From positions 30,098 through 94,097 of the forward strand of contig NZ_JBHFNQ010000028.1 of NCBI RefSeq assembly GCF_041929345.1: DNA of 64,000 nt, in the 5' to 3' direction. Below are positions 35,206 through 45,227 of this stretch, piece after piece. How positions within the stretch are numbered: position 1 is the first letter of the stretch; every line of letters begins with the position of its first letter. A program made the position numbers and the translations under genes. Source of the DNA: Floridanema aerugineum. GTDB taxonomy: Bacteria > Cyanobacteriota > Cyanobacteriia > Cyanobacteriales > Aerosakkonemataceae. The notes under the pieces were generated by a model. That model was not told where the DNA came from, made no database searches, and saw only the letters and a list, made by a program, of their open reading frames with translations.

Positions 35206-35513
35206 TCGATCGATCCCATTACAGCTAAATTTTGTCTGAGCTTACCTCTCTAGGGGGCAAGAGGACAAGGGGCAAAGGGGCACAGGGGCACAGGGGCAGG
35301 GGGGCAGGGGGACAAGGGGACAAGGGGACAAGGGGATAACTCAAAACTTTTTCTTTCACTCAAAACTCTGTACGGGCAATTCATGAATTGCCCCTACAAC
35401 TCAAAACTTCCCCCAGTCCCCATTCCCTTTCTTAATGTTGCGAATTTAGCAATAAATTGTTAGACTAATTCGCCAAAATCAAAGCAATATTTTAACTCTA
35501 AGGAACTACAACA
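35206..35513. repeat. Intergenic region with G-rich minisatellite and a palindrome
   Basis: 35252-35336 is built of 8-10-base units such as CACAGGGG, GACAAGGGG and GGCAGGGG. 35370-35397 is a 28-base palindrome of the GTAGGGGC family with one mismatch (GTACGGGC). No gene is seen; the promoter of the next gene should lie near 35430-35500. Confidence 0.75.
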
Positions 35514-35936
35514 GTGAATGCTGCCCAACAAGCCACTAGTATTGAAGTTGCGAGTAAAATTGCTGCCGTTGTAAATTCGTTTAAGTGCGAGTTTCCCGAT
35601 GCTAAGGCAGACTTGAAACCTTGGCAAAATGATGCTGATACTAGGGAGTTAGTCGATCCTGATTCGATCGATATTGGTTTTCATCTCCCTGGATGGAGTC
35701 GCAGGTTTCAATGCCGAAGTATGCTGGTACAAATTCGGTTTCACCAAGATCCGGTTGAAGGTTCGCGGCGAGCGATCGGCATCGAAATAGCAGGTTTTAA
35801 TCATCAAGGTTTAGCTTGGCGATTTTCCACTGTGGAAAATTGGAGTATAGTTGGTGAATATCAGCCAGTCCCGGAAATGGAAGAAAAATTAAAGCGGTTT
35901 GGTAGAAACACTTTTCAATTATTTAATGGTTCCTAG
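35514..35936 (+). CDS. Conserved hypothetical protein, unknown function
   Basis: 140 residues starting at GTG 35514 with AAGGAA about ten bases upstream. A soluble alpha/beta protein with no signal peptide. Features are IAAVVNSFKCEFPDAKADL, DPDSIDIGFHLPGWSRRFQCRSMLVQIRF and IGIEIAGFNHQGLAWRFSTVE. I do not recognise a named domain. Codon use and HIP1 sites match the neighbours, so it looks native. A single-gene unit flanked by repeats. Confidence 0.75.
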   Translation: MNAAQQATSIEVASKIAAVVNSFKCEFPDAKADLKPWQNDADTRELVDPDSIDIGFHLPGWSRRFQCRSMLVQIRFHQDPVEGSRRAIGIEIAGFNHQGLAWRFSTVENWSIVGEYQPVPEMEEKLKRFGRNTFQLFNGS

Positions 35937-36056
35937 AGACAAAGCAGAAGGCAGGAGGCAGAAGAAAGAGGGTTGAGAAAATTCCTTAATTTAAAACTCT
36001 CTTCCTAACTCAAAACTCAAAAAACGAAGCTAAGAACTTTCCCCAGTCCCTAGTCC

Positions 36057-36470
36057 CTAGTCCCCAGTCCCCAATCCCCGACAACCGATCGGATATCCAG
36101 ATTGGTAAGTAGTCTCACGTTTGCCAAAAATAGTATAACGATTGTCGCGCACCTGTTCGTAAATGCGATCGCCCACCCACTTCACCCCAGGTAACGCCCG
36201 ATAAGCTGCCACAAAACCATTTCCCGCAGGTAACAACCTTCCAATTTCTTCCGCTGCATCGCTACCTTGCCAGCGTTTTTCCGGTGCATTAGCATCAATT
36301 AATATCATTCCCATTTCACAATCTTCGGCAGTAATGCCAAACTGACTTAAGGTTTCTAAATCCTGCATGGGACTGTAGTGAAACATCTGACCCCGATCTA
36401 AGGTTTCCAAAATTTGTACCAAGGTTACACAAAGATTACAATTGCCGTCGTAAATTACGTAGTAACTCAT
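36057..36470 (-). CDS. DCC family thiol-disulfide oxidoreductase-like protein (DUF393)
   Basis: 137 residues. The family signature is VIYDGNCNLCVTLVQ (the DGxCxxC motif at about residues 8-14), resembling a thioredoxin-fold redox centre. VGDRIYEQVRDNRY fits the C-terminal part of the family. A cytoplasmic redox role is inferred; partners are not known. It ends in a run of CCCCAGTCCC-type sequence. Confidence 0.85.
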   Translation of the reverse strand: MSYYVIYDGNCNLCVTLVQILETLDRGQMFHYSPMQDLETLSQFGITAEDCEMGMILIDANAPEKRWQGSDAAEEIGRLLPAGNGFVAAYRALPGVKWVGDRIYEQVRDNRYTIFGKRETTYQSGYPIGCRGLGTGD

Positions 36471-36725
36471 TAAATTTACTATCTATTTACCAAGATCAAT
36501 AAACTTTCTCTTCTTAGATTAACAAAAATTTAGATTATTGTTGCTCTGGTTTTGCAACTAATAACAACGGCTCTCCTGGTAGGATATTAGGGAATTTTGC
36601 TGAAACTCCTTACCTGGATAGCTAATGATAAATTCCCAAAACAACTAGTGAGAAGAAGTACTCAATCAAATTCAGGAAGTTACCATTAATATGTTAGGTA
36701 ATCTAGCTTCTGAGCCATCATTAAT

Positions 36726-39700
36726 ATGTATAGTTTTATATCACCATTAGTTGAAAAAGTCATAGTAAAAAATAAACCCCGGCAGCGGTGGAGTTATGCG
36801 ATCGCCATTGTAGCAGTAGCGATCGGCACCATTCTTAAACTGCTACTTAACCCAATCCTAGAAGTAAAAAGCCCATTTCTACTATATTTTGCCACAGTAA
36901 TGTTTAGTAGCTTGTACGGCGGTTGGCAGGCTGGCATACTGGCAACAATTTTATCTGCTCTCTTGAGCGACTACCTATTCTTAAACCCAACTAATACGCT
37001 ACTGGCTGGCAGTTTCGGGCAGATGTTACGGCTAGGAATATTCATCAGCGAGGGATTACTGATTGCAGCGATCGTTTCCGCGTTAAAGTCAACAACACAG
37101 CAACTTCGGTTAAATCAAAAAACTCTGGCAGAAAGTGAAGAACTTTATCGCTCATTAGTTGATGTGGTGCAAGATTACGCCATTTTTATGCTCGATCCTC
37201 ATGGCTATGTTATCAGTTGGAACAAGGGAGCCGAACGCCTGAAAGGATATCGAGCAGATAAAATAATCGGTCAACATTTTTCCCGCTTCTATCCACAGGA
37301 AGATCTTGAGCAAGGATTACTAGAATCAGCATTACAAACAGCCGCAACTACAGGTAGCGTACAAACAGAAGGTTGGCACATTCGTAAAGATGGTTCGCGT
37401 TTTTGGGCAAATGTTTTAATTACAGGATTAAGAGATGAAGCGGGAAATATTAAAGGCTTTTCTAATGTTACCCGCGACGTAACTGCAATTAAGCAATACG
37501 AAGCTGAACGCGATCGCTTAATTGCAGAATTACAACTAGAGCGATCGCGCCTAGAAACTATCCTAGAGCAAATGCCTGTGGGAATATCAATTGCTGAAGC
37601 TCCTACAGGTAAGTTGATTTTTGGCAATCAAGAAATGGAGAGAATTTACCGTCATTCCTTCATTTGTGCCAAAAATATCCAGCAATACCAACAATATAAA
37701 ACCTTTCACCCAGATGGACGACCCTATCAGCCCGAAGAAACAGTTTTAGCACGGACAATTACTCGCGGCGAAGTGGTTAAAGATCAAGAAATTGTTATCC
37801 TGCGAGGTGATGGTACTTGTGGCACAATTTTGGCTAATTCTACACCTCTTTACAATGCACAAGGACAAATAGAAGCCGGAGTTGTGGCTTTTTTAGACAT
37901 TAGCGAACGCAAACAAGCCCAAGAACAACTTGCCAATCTCAACACCATTTTAGAGGAGCGAGTACAAGAACGCACCGTCCAATTAGAGCAAGCTAGAAAC
38001 GACGCTCAGTTAACCTCAAATCTTTTGAACGGGATTATTGAAGGCACTAACGATTTAATTGCGGCAGTAGATATTGAATTTAGATTTACTGCTTTTAATA
38101 CTGCCTATAAACAAGAATTTACCAAAGTCTTTGGTAGAGAACCTGAATTAGGAATGAATATACTAGATGCTGTGGCGCACTTGCCTAATGAGCAAGCAAA
38201 AGTTCGAGAGAGTTGGGGTAGAGCGTTGCAGGGAGATAACTATACAATTATTCAAGCTTTTGACACTATAAATTCAGAACGCTATTACTACGAGATTAAT
38301 TTTAGTTCGATTAAAGACACAAATAATCAATTAATTGGGACTTCTCAAATTGTCCGCAATGTGAGCGATCGCATTCGTAATGAAGCACAAATTCTTAACT
38401 TGAATCAGGAACTAGAACAAAAAGTAATTGAACGCACTCAAGCCTTAGAAACGGAAATTCAAGAACGGATTAAAATTGAAGCAAACTTGCGCGAAAGTGA
38501 AGAACGCTTCCGTACATTAGCAGATAATATCTCACAATTTGCTTGGATGGCTGACGACAAAGGATGGCTTTTCTGGTATAACCGTCGTTGGTTCGATTAC
38601 ACTGGCACAACCTTAGAAGAAATGCAAGGTTGGGGTTGGCAAAAAGTTCACCATCCCGATCATTTGCAGAGAGTTGTTGACAGCTTCACTCACTCACTAA
38701 ATACCGGAGAAGCTTGGGAAGATACCTTCCCACTTCGGAATAAAGAAGGTGAGTTTCGCTGGTTCCTTTCCCGTGCTTTACCTATTAGAGATAAACAGGG
38801 AAATATTGTGCGGTGGTTTGGGACAAATACTGATATTCAAGACATTAAAGAAGTGCAGGATGCCTTACGTGAGAAGAACGCCATTCTCAATGCCATCAAC
38901 ACCTCTACCCCAACCCTAATTTATGCCAAAGATCGAGAAGGAAACTTTATATTCGCCAATCCTGCTCATCTCGCTATTTTGGGTAAGTCAGAAGCAGAAG
39001 TATTAGGCAAAAACCCTAGTGATTATTTATCTAATCCCGAACAAGTCGAGCAGTTGAAAGCGAACGATCGCCTAGTCATCGAAAGCGGAGAAATTCTAGT
39101 TTATGAAGAAACTGTAGACCTTTCTGTAGGTAGACGCACTTACCTATCAACTAAATCACCTTACCGAGATCAAAAAGGGAAGATTATCGGGTTAATTGGC
39201 ATCTCTATAGATATTAGCGATCGCAAACAAGCAGAAATAGAATTACAACAAAGTAACGCCATTCTCAATGCGATTAACACCACCACCCCAATGATGATTT
39301 ATGCTAAAAACTTAGCAGGACAGATGTTAATAGCAAATCCTGCTGTTCTTACTGCATTGGTTAAATCAGAGACAGAAGTGATTGGGAAAACCGATGCTGA
39401 GTTTTTGCCCGATCGTCAACAAGCAGAATATATTATGGCGAACGATCGCCGAGTCATGGAAACCGGAGAAGTGCAAACTTATGAGGAAACCTTAGATTTT
39501 CACATCGGTAAACGCACTTACCTATCTACTAAATTACCTTACCGAGATAAAGATGGTAGCATTATCGGGTTAATTGGCATCTCTACAGATATTAGCGATC
39601 GCAAACAATTTGAAGAAAACTTAGCAGCCAAAAATCGCGAAATTACTAATATTTTAGACAGCATTACTGATGGTTTTGCCAGCCTAGATCGAGATTGGCG

Positions 39701-41960
39701 CTACACTTATGTCAACCCAAAAGCCGAAGAGATTTTAGGCAAACAACAGAGTGAGTTACTGGGTAATAATGTCTGGGAAATATTTCCCGAAGCAGTCGGT
39801 TTACCGGGCTACAATTATTGCTACCAGGCAGTAAACGAACAAGTAACCATTGAATACGAAGAATTTCACCCGTTCCTCAACAAATGGTTGAACGTGCGCC
39901 TTTATCCATCTGTTGACGGTTTAACACTTTACTTTCAAGACATCACTAAGCGCAAACAAGCAGAAATCGCATTGCGCCTGAGTGAAGCTAAATTTAGACA
40001 ATTAGCTGATGCAAATGTTGTCGGTATTATGGTTGCTAACTACAAAGGCGAGATTACCGAAGCGAATGATGCCTTTCTACAAATGCTTGGTTATGTGCGA
40101 TCGGATCTCGAAGCTGGTGAAGTTAGCTGGCGCAAGATTAGCCCAATTGAATATTTACCCCTAGACGAGCAAAAATGGCAGGAACTCCAACAAACGGGCA
40201 AAGTATATTTTGAAAAAGAATATTTGCATAAAAATGGCTCGCGCATTCCCGTTTTAATTGCTGCCGCTAAGTTGGAAGGAGGCGAAGACGCAGCAATTTG
40301 CATGATTGTCGATTTAACTGAGCGCCAGCAAGCAGAAAATGCCCTGCGCCAAAGCGAACAACGTTTCCGCAACCTCGCAGACTCAATGCCCCAAATTGTC
40401 TGGACTGCTAACCCAGACGGCATAGTAGATTATTACAATCAGCGTGTCTATGAATTTAGCGGCTTTTCTCAACAAGCAGACGGAACTTGGCAATGGCAAC
40501 CAGTATTGCATCCAGAAGACGAACAGCGCACCGTAGAAGCTTGGCTGCAAGCACTAAAGACAGGCGAAATTTACGAATGCGAACACAAAATTAGAAGAGT
40601 TGATGGTGAGTTTCGCTGGTATCTTAGTCGCGGAATACCAGTTAAGGACGAGCAAGGGCGCGTAATTAAATGGTACGGAACGGCTACCGATATCCATGCT
40701 CAAAAGCAATACCAAGCGGAACGAGAAGAACTGTTGCGCCGGGAACAAGCAGCACGCACAGAAGCAGAATCAGCCAGTCGTCTCAAGGATGAGTTTTTAG
40801 CCACACTGTCTCACGAACTGCGAACCCCGATGAATGCCATGCTGGGGTGGACAACAATGCTGCGAACTCGCCATCTCAATGAAGCGACTGTTGCTCGTGC
40901 CCTAGAAACGATCGAACGCAATACCAAAACCCTCAATCAACTAATTGAGGATATTTTAGATGTATCGCGGATTATTCGTGGTAAAGTTCGCCTCACTCTT
41001 CAACCACTGGAACTTGTGCCTGCAATTGAACAAGCGATCGAGACCATCCAGCCAACCGCAACCGTAAAAGATATTCAGGTTGTACTAGAATCCGTAAACA
41101 CAACCTCTGTGATGGTAAAGGCTGATAGCAGTCGCTTACAGCAAATTATCTGGAACTTACTTTCTAACGCCATCAAATTTACGCCCAATGGTGGAAGCGT
41201 GCTCATAAAATTATCAGCAGTAATGGCGCAAGAAAGGGAAAAATTTTCCCCATTCCCCGTTCTCAATTCCCACTTTGCCAAAATTCAGGTTATTGATACA
41301 GGTATTGGTATTGCTCCAGAGTTTTTGCCCTTCGTGTTCGATCGCTTCCGGCAAGCAGATGGCTCGATTACACGGTCGCACGGCGGGTTAGGATTAGGAT
41401 TGGCGATCGTCCGTCACTTAGTAGAATTACACGGTGGTACAGTCCAAGTTTCCAGCCCAGGAGTCGGACAAGGAGCCACTTTCACCGTTAATCTACCACT
41501 TGTAATCCACAGTAACAGCCCCGGGAAGCAAGCAGATAGAACAGAAGATGGGATAGCATCTAGCTCTGATAGTTCCTTACTTAAAGACTTACAGGTGTTA
41601 GTCGTTGATGACGAACCGGATGTCCGCGATTTAGTCAGTGTAATTTTAGAAGACAGGGGAGCCAAAGTAACTACTGTAGGATCGGCTCAAGAAGCACTCA
41701 CGGTATTAGTCAAAAAATCGCCTCCAGATATCATAGTCAGCGATATTGGGATGCCAGAAGGCGATGGTTATTCATTAATCCGCCAAATTAGGAAGCTACC
41801 ACCAGAGGCAGGGGGACAAATTCCGGCGATCGCCTTAACAGCTTATGCTAGTTCTGAAGACAGCAATAGAGCCCTTTCGGCAGGTTTTAATCGCCACCTC
41901 CCCAAACCAGTCGATCCTACAGAATTAACTATAGCGATCGCAAACATCGTCAGGGGATAG
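36726..41960 (+). CDS. Hybrid sensor histidine kinase with nine PAS domains
   Basis: 1744 residues. Four membrane helices of the KdpD-like DUF4118 type (about 22-120) are followed by about nine PAS/PAC modules (about 135 to 1335), HisKA with phospho-His near 1363 (LATLSHELRTPMNAMLGW), the ATPase domain (NLLSNAIKFTPNGG, DTGIGIAPEF, GGLGLGLAIV) and a C-terminal receiver (VVDDEPDVRDL, SDIGMPEGDG, LPKPVD). PAS modules five and six are near copies of each other (38880-39230 and 39257-39611). No partner regulator is adjacent. The signal is unknown; many PAS domains suggest redox, light or small-molecule input. Confidence 0.95.
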   Translation: MYSFISPLVEKVIVKNKPRQRWSYAIAIVAVAIGTILKLLLNPILEVKSPFLLYFATVMFSSLYGGWQAGILATILSALLSDYLFLNPTNTLLAGSFGQMLRLGIFISEGLLIAAIVSALKSTTQQLRLNQKTLAESEELYRSLVDVVQDYAIFMLDPHGYVISWNKGAERLKGYRADKIIGQHFSRFYPQEDLEQGLLESALQTAATTGSVQTEGWHIRKDGSRFWANVLITGLRDEAGNIKGFSNVTRDVTAIKQYEAERDRLIAELQLERSRLETILEQMPVGISIAEAPTGKLIFGNQEMERIYRHSFICAKNIQQYQQYKTFHPDGRPYQPEETVLARTITRGEVVKDQEIVILRGDGTCGTILANSTPLYNAQGQIEAGVVAFLDISERKQAQEQLANLNTILEERVQERTVQLEQARNDAQLTSNLLNGIIEGTNDLIAAVDIEFRFTAFNTAYKQEFTKVFGREPELGMNILDAVAHLPNEQAKVRESWGRALQGDNYTIIQAFDTINSERYYYEINFSSIKDTNNQLIGTSQIVRNVSDRIRNEAQILNLNQELEQKVIERTQALETEIQERIKIEANLRESEERFRTLADNISQFAWMADDKGWLFWYNRRWFDYTGTTLEEMQGWGWQKVHHPDHLQRVVDSFTHSLNTGEAWEDTFPLRNKEGEFRWFLSRALPIRDKQGNIVRWFGTNTDIQDIKEVQDALREKNAILNAINTSTPTLIYAKDREGNFIFANPAHLAILGKSEAEVLGKNPSDYLSNPEQVEQLKANDRLVIESGEILVYEETVDLSVGRRTYLSTKSPYRDQKGKIIGLIGISIDISDRKQAEIELQQSNAILNAINTTTPMMIYAKNLAGQMLIANPAVLTALVKSETEVIGKTDAEFLPDRQQAEYIMANDRRVMETGEVQTYEETLDFHIGKRTYLSTKLPYRDKDGSIIGLIGISTDISDRKQFEENLAAKNREITNILDSITDGFASLDRDWRYTYVNPKAEEILGKQQSELLGNNVWEIFPEAVGLPGYNYCYQAVNEQVTIEYEEFHPFLNKWLNVRLYPSVDGLTLYFQDITKRKQAEIALRLSEAKFRQLADANVVGIMVANYKGEITEANDAFLQMLGYVRSDLEAGEVSWRKISPIEYLPLDEQKWQELQQTGKVYFEKEYLHKNGSRIPVLIAAAKLEGGEDAAICMIVDLTERQQAENALRQSEQRFRNLADSMPQIVWTANPDGIVDYYNQRVYEFSGFSQQADGTWQWQPVLHPEDEQRTVEAWLQALKTGEIYECEHKIRRVDGEFRWYLSRGIPVKDEQGRVIKWYGTATDIHAQKQYQAEREELLRREQAARTEAESASRLKDEFLATLSHELRTPMNAMLGWTTMLRTRHLNEATVARALETIERNTKTLNQLIEDILDVSRIIRGKVRLTLQPLELVPAIEQAIETIQPTATVKDIQVVLESVNTTSVMVKADSSRLQQIIWNLLSNAIKFTPNGGSVLIKLSAVMAQEREKFSPFPVLNSHFAKIQVIDTGIGIAPEFLPFVFDRFRQADGSITRSHGGLGLGLAIVRHLVELHGGTVQVSSPGVGQGATFTVNLPLVIHSNSPGKQADRTEDGIASSSDSSLLKDLQVLVVDDEPDVRDLVSVILEDRGAKVTTVGSAQEALTVLVKKSPPDIIVSDIGMPEGDGYSLIRQIRKLPPEAGGQIPAIALTAYASSEDSNRALSAGFNRHLPKPVDPTELTIAIANIVRG

Positions 41961-41995
41961 GGGATGGGGTGAAAGGGTGTAGGGGTTAGCTATTT

Positions 41996-42182
41996 GTAGG
42001 GTGCGTGACGTTGCAAGATTATTTGCACCAAGCTATGAGCCTTGTAGCGTCACGCACCAACCACTGATTGTGACAGTTGCGTAAGTCCTGCAAAAGAAAT
42101 GGTGCGTTACACGCTTCGTTAACGCACCCTACAGCTGAATTTAATTCCCAAGAGTCCCAAGAGTCCCAAGAGTCCCAAGAGT
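41996..42182. repeat. Two REP-like palindromes and a 9-base minisatellite
   Basis: 41996-42058 is a hairpin with arms GTAGGGTGCGTGACG and GCGTCACGCACC. 42078-42089 is TGCGTAAGTCCT, the end motif of another family. 42101-42132 is a GGTGCGTTAC palindrome. 42147-42182 is four copies of CCCAAGAGT. Together they fill the gap between the kinase and the secreted paralogues. Confidence 0.85.
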
Positions 42183-42195
42183 CCCCTTGTCTCTC

Positions 42196-42690
42196 CTAAT
42201 CAGAGAGTGCCCATCTAATCGCCGGACGAGAAGACACCACACCACGATAGGAAATTTTAGTTAACCTTTCACTAGGAAGGGGAGAAAGATCCATCCGAAA
42301 AATCACATTTTTATTGGCAAATCGAAATCTATAGATAGGTTCATCATTAGAAACAGCTTCTCCCACACAAGAAGCAAATTCCGATTTTAAAGGTGCAGTA
42401 AATTCCACAAACTTAGCCCCAGAATTAGTTAATCTCGCAGGATTTGCGATCGCACTAGTATCAGCAATAACCGTATGTTCACCCCCACCTTCATAACTCC
42501 GAAACGAAGTCCAAAGACTCATATTACTGGGGCAATTTCCCGAGCGTCTACTCACATTAATTGTTGTATTCGGCGCATTCCCAGGAATTGACGGCGCTGA
42601 ATTTTGAGAATTTTGCGTCACCCCTGGATTAGCTGTCAGCAAAGCAGATAAAATCCCCAGGCTTAAAGTTAAACTCGTTAAGCTTTTCAT
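42196..42690 (-). CDS. Secreted protein of unknown function, paralogue of the next gene
   Basis: 164 residues with a signal peptide (SLTLSLGILSALLTANPGVTQ). The mature part shares NCPxxxxxW, YEGGGE, NPARL, FxEFxAPLKSxFASCVGxA and PAIRWALSD with the upstream gene, so the two arose by tandem duplication. Two Cys in the mature part may form a disulfide. No known domain is recognised. The periplasm or cell envelope is its likely place. 38 bases separate it from its paralogue, so one transcript probably carries both. Confidence 0.8.
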   Translation of the reverse strand: MKSLTSLTLSLGILSALLTANPGVTQNSQNSAPSIPGNAPNTTINVSRRSGNCPSNMSLWTSFRSYEGGGEHTVIADTSAIANPARLTNSGAKFVEFTAPLKSEFASCVGEAVSNDEPIYRFRFANKNVIFRMDLSPLPSERLTKISYRGVVSSRPAIRWALSD

Positions 42691-42728
42691 AGTTTTACCT
42701 AATTCTCGATCTATGGTTTTGAACTTGA

Positions 42729-43226
42729 TTAATCAGCGATCGCCCATCTCACCGCAGGTTGAGCAGAAATCACATTTTTAATAGTGATTTCCGAAGGATT
42801 AGTAGGAGTATCTTTAGGTAATTGCACAAGGAAAATTACCTTTCCATTTTCCAACCGAAAACTATAAAGATTTAAAGTTTCATCCTGAGAAGTAGCTGTG
42901 CCCACACAGGAAGCAAAATTACTTTTTAACGGTGCAGAAAATTCCGCAAACTTCTTATTGGAACGCACTAAACGAGCCGGACCTGCGATCGCTAAAGTAT
43001 TAGCGATCGCACTAAACTCACCACCCCCTTCATATTGGCGCATAGCAGTCCAAATCCCAACACTTTGCGGACAATTTCCCGAAGTACGAATTACCTTGAA
43101 ACTCTCATTCGGTGAAGTTCTTGGAATCGCTAGCGGCGTAGATTGGCTTTGTGTGAATCCAGGAATTGCCATAAATAGCGTCGCAAATATACCTAAACTA
43201 CTAGTAAATCGAATTAAATTGCTCAT
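42729..43226 (-). CDS. Secreted protein of unknown function, first of a tandem pair
   Basis: 165 residues from ATG 43226, supported by AGGAAG five bases upstream; a GTG seven codons earlier is less likely. Signal peptide IRFTSSLGIFATLFMAIPGFTQ. Conserved with its paralogue: NCPQSVGIW, YEGGGE, GPARLV, APLKSNFASCVGTA and PAVRWAIAD at the very end. I do not know the family. It is divergent from the ion-channel gene. Confidence 0.8.
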   Translation of the reverse strand: MSNLIRFTSSLGIFATLFMAIPGFTQSQSTPLAIPRTSPNESFKVIRTSGNCPQSVGIWTAMRQYEGGGEFSAIANTLAIAGPARLVRSNKKFAEFSAPLKSNFASCVGTATSQDETLNLYSFRLENGKVIFLVQLPKDTPTNPSEITIKNVISAQPAVRWAIAD

Positions 43227-43410
43227 AAGTCTTCCTAAGTATGCCACTCACTTGATGATACAGACGCAAGAAATCCAGCTAAGTTTCATTAACATTCATT
43301 TACAAAAATATTTTCTGGTGTTTTCAGCTACAAAATCCAGCGCCACAGAGATGGACAATAAGAGTTTATCTAGAGAATAGCTTTTAAGTATTTATTGATT
43401 GGTCAAGTCT

Positions 43411-45096
43411 ATGAAAACCCGGATTATTGTCTGTGGCTTGAGTTCTGCTGGCTATAAAATATATACCTTATTGAAGCAACAAGGAGCAGCTGCGATCGGA
43501 GTTCATCATCAACCTATTGCTGATGAAAGCTCGATAATTGTTGGAGATTTACGAGCAGCTTCTACTTTAATTTCAGCCGGAATACAAGAAGCAGATACTT
43601 TAGTTTTAGCCGCCAGTGACGAAGCTTTAAACTTAGCAATTCTTACCCAAGCCAGAGTTCTAAATCCGCAAATTCGCATTATTAACCGATTATTTAATAC
43701 TAGTTTAGGCGATCGCCTCGACAAAATTTTACCCGATCATTTTACCATTAGCGTTGCCGCCCTAGTCGCCCCCGTCTTTGCCTTTGCAGCATTAGGAAAT
43801 CGTGCCATTGGACAACTACGCCTATTCAATCAAACTTGGCCCATTCATGAAGAATGTATCCACGAATTTCACCCTTGGAAGGGAAAAAAATTAAGCGAAC
43901 TTTGGGACGATCGCTCCCGAATGTTAATCTATTATTTACCAGTCAAAGGTCAAATAGACTTAGTTTCCGGGGTGATTTATGGGCAAACGTTGCAAGTTGG
44001 CGATCGCTTAATTATCGGCACCCAACCCAGCATCCGCAACAATCGTCAATCCAAAATTCAAAAAGTATTTAAATTCCTCACCAACCTCCGCCGATTTCAA
44101 CAACATGGACAAGCATTAGCCCTAGTTTCCCTCATCCTCCTCATCACCCTATTCTTTGCCACCACCATCTATGTTTTAACCGATTTAAAAATTACCATCA
44201 CCGATGCCCTATACTTTTCCGTCGGCATGGTGACAGGAGTCGGAGGTAACGAAAAAGTCACAGAAAACGCCCCAGAAGCCATCAAATTCTTCACCGTAAT
44301 TATGATGCTAATTGGTGCAGCAATCATCGGCATCTTTTACGCCCTACTCAACGATTTTGTCTTAGGAACTCGCCTAAAACAATTTTGGGATGCCGCCCAA
44401 GTTCCCAGCAAAAATCACTTCATCATCTGCGGACTTGGTGACATTGGAATGCAAACAGTTAATCAACTACATTCCCAAGGACACGAAGTAGTTGTGATTG
44501 AAAACAACCCCAACAATCGGTTTTTAAATACCATCCGTTCCATAGGCGTACCAGTAATTCATGGAGATGCCAGTTTATCCACAAGTTTAAAAGCAGCCAA
44601 CATCAACAAAGCCAACGCCTTACTAGCAGTCACCAGCAACGATATTACCAACTTAGAAATCGCCTTAAGCGCCAAAGGAATTAACTCCAAACTGCCCGTA
44701 ATAGTGCGAAATCAAGACCCCCAATTTGCTTCCACCGTCCAACAAGTATTTGAATTTGAAGCCGTATTTAGTCCCACCGAATTAGCCGCCCCCGCCTTCG
44801 CCGCCGCCGCTTTAGGAGGCAGAATTTTAGGCAACGGAATGACAGGAAATACACTCTGGGTTGCCCTCGCCACCACCATCACTTCCGCACATCCTTTTTG
44901 CGGCAAACGAGTCAAAGAAGCCGCCATGACAGCTGATTTTGTCCCCTTATATCTAGAAACTAAAACTCAAACAATTCATGGCTGGAATTTATTAGAAACA
45001 GCCTTAACAGTTGGAGATATTCTCTATTTAACAATGCCAGCCACAGAATTAGAACAACTATGGCGGCAAACTCCATCTCAGCTTTTAGCGAGTTAA
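43411..45096 (+). CDS. RCK-pore-RCK potassium-channel-like protein (TrkA-N domains)
   Basis: 561 residues. A first NAD-binding RCK domain (MKTRIIVCGLSSAGYKIYTLL) and its TrkA-C-like part fill about 1-220. Then come a helix (ALALVSLILLITLFFATTIY), a pore loop and a second helix (about 235-325), then a second RCK domain (HFIICGLGDIGMQTVNQL) with its own C-terminal part. The filter reads VTGVGGNE rather than TVGYGD, so ion selectivity is uncertain. ATG 43411 is preferred to a TTG four codons earlier. Divergent from the secreted pair. Confidence 0.88.
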   Translation: MKTRIIVCGLSSAGYKIYTLLKQQGAAAIGVHHQPIADESSIIVGDLRAASTLISAGIQEADTLVLAASDEALNLAILTQARVLNPQIRIINRLFNTSLGDRLDKILPDHFTISVAALVAPVFAFAALGNRAIGQLRLFNQTWPIHEECIHEFHPWKGKKLSELWDDRSRMLIYYLPVKGQIDLVSGVIYGQTLQVGDRLIIGTQPSIRNNRQSKIQKVFKFLTNLRRFQQHGQALALVSLILLITLFFATTIYVLTDLKITITDALYFSVGMVTGVGGNEKVTENAPEAIKFFTVIMMLIGAAIIGIFYALLNDFVLGTRLKQFWDAAQVPSKNHFIICGLGDIGMQTVNQLHSQGHEVVVIENNPNNRFLNTIRSIGVPVIHGDASLSTSLKAANINKANALLAVTSNDITNLEIALSAKGINSKLPVIVRNQDPQFASTVQQVFEFEAVFSPTELAAPAFAAAALGGRILGNGMTGNTLWVALATTITSAHPFCGKRVKEAAMTADFVPLYLETKTQTIHGWNLLETALTVGDILYLTMPATELEQLWRQTPSQLLAS

Positions 45097-45142
45097 CCCA
45101 AGTTGAAGCTAGTAATAGGTAATAGTTCAGGGCTACTAAAAG

Positions 45143-45171
45143 CCCACACTGACCTGACGGTACAGTGTGGG
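45143..45171 (+). terminator. Hairpin after the channel gene, probable terminator
   Basis: A nine-base stem CCCACACTG/CAGTGTGGG with an eleven-base loop lies 46 bases after the stop. Only a short TAGTTT follows, so termination strength is uncertain. Confidence 0.55.
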
Positions 45172-45227
45172 TAGTTTACTTACATAGCCTCAACATTTAC
45201 CGACAAACCCTTTTGATCCTCAAATTA

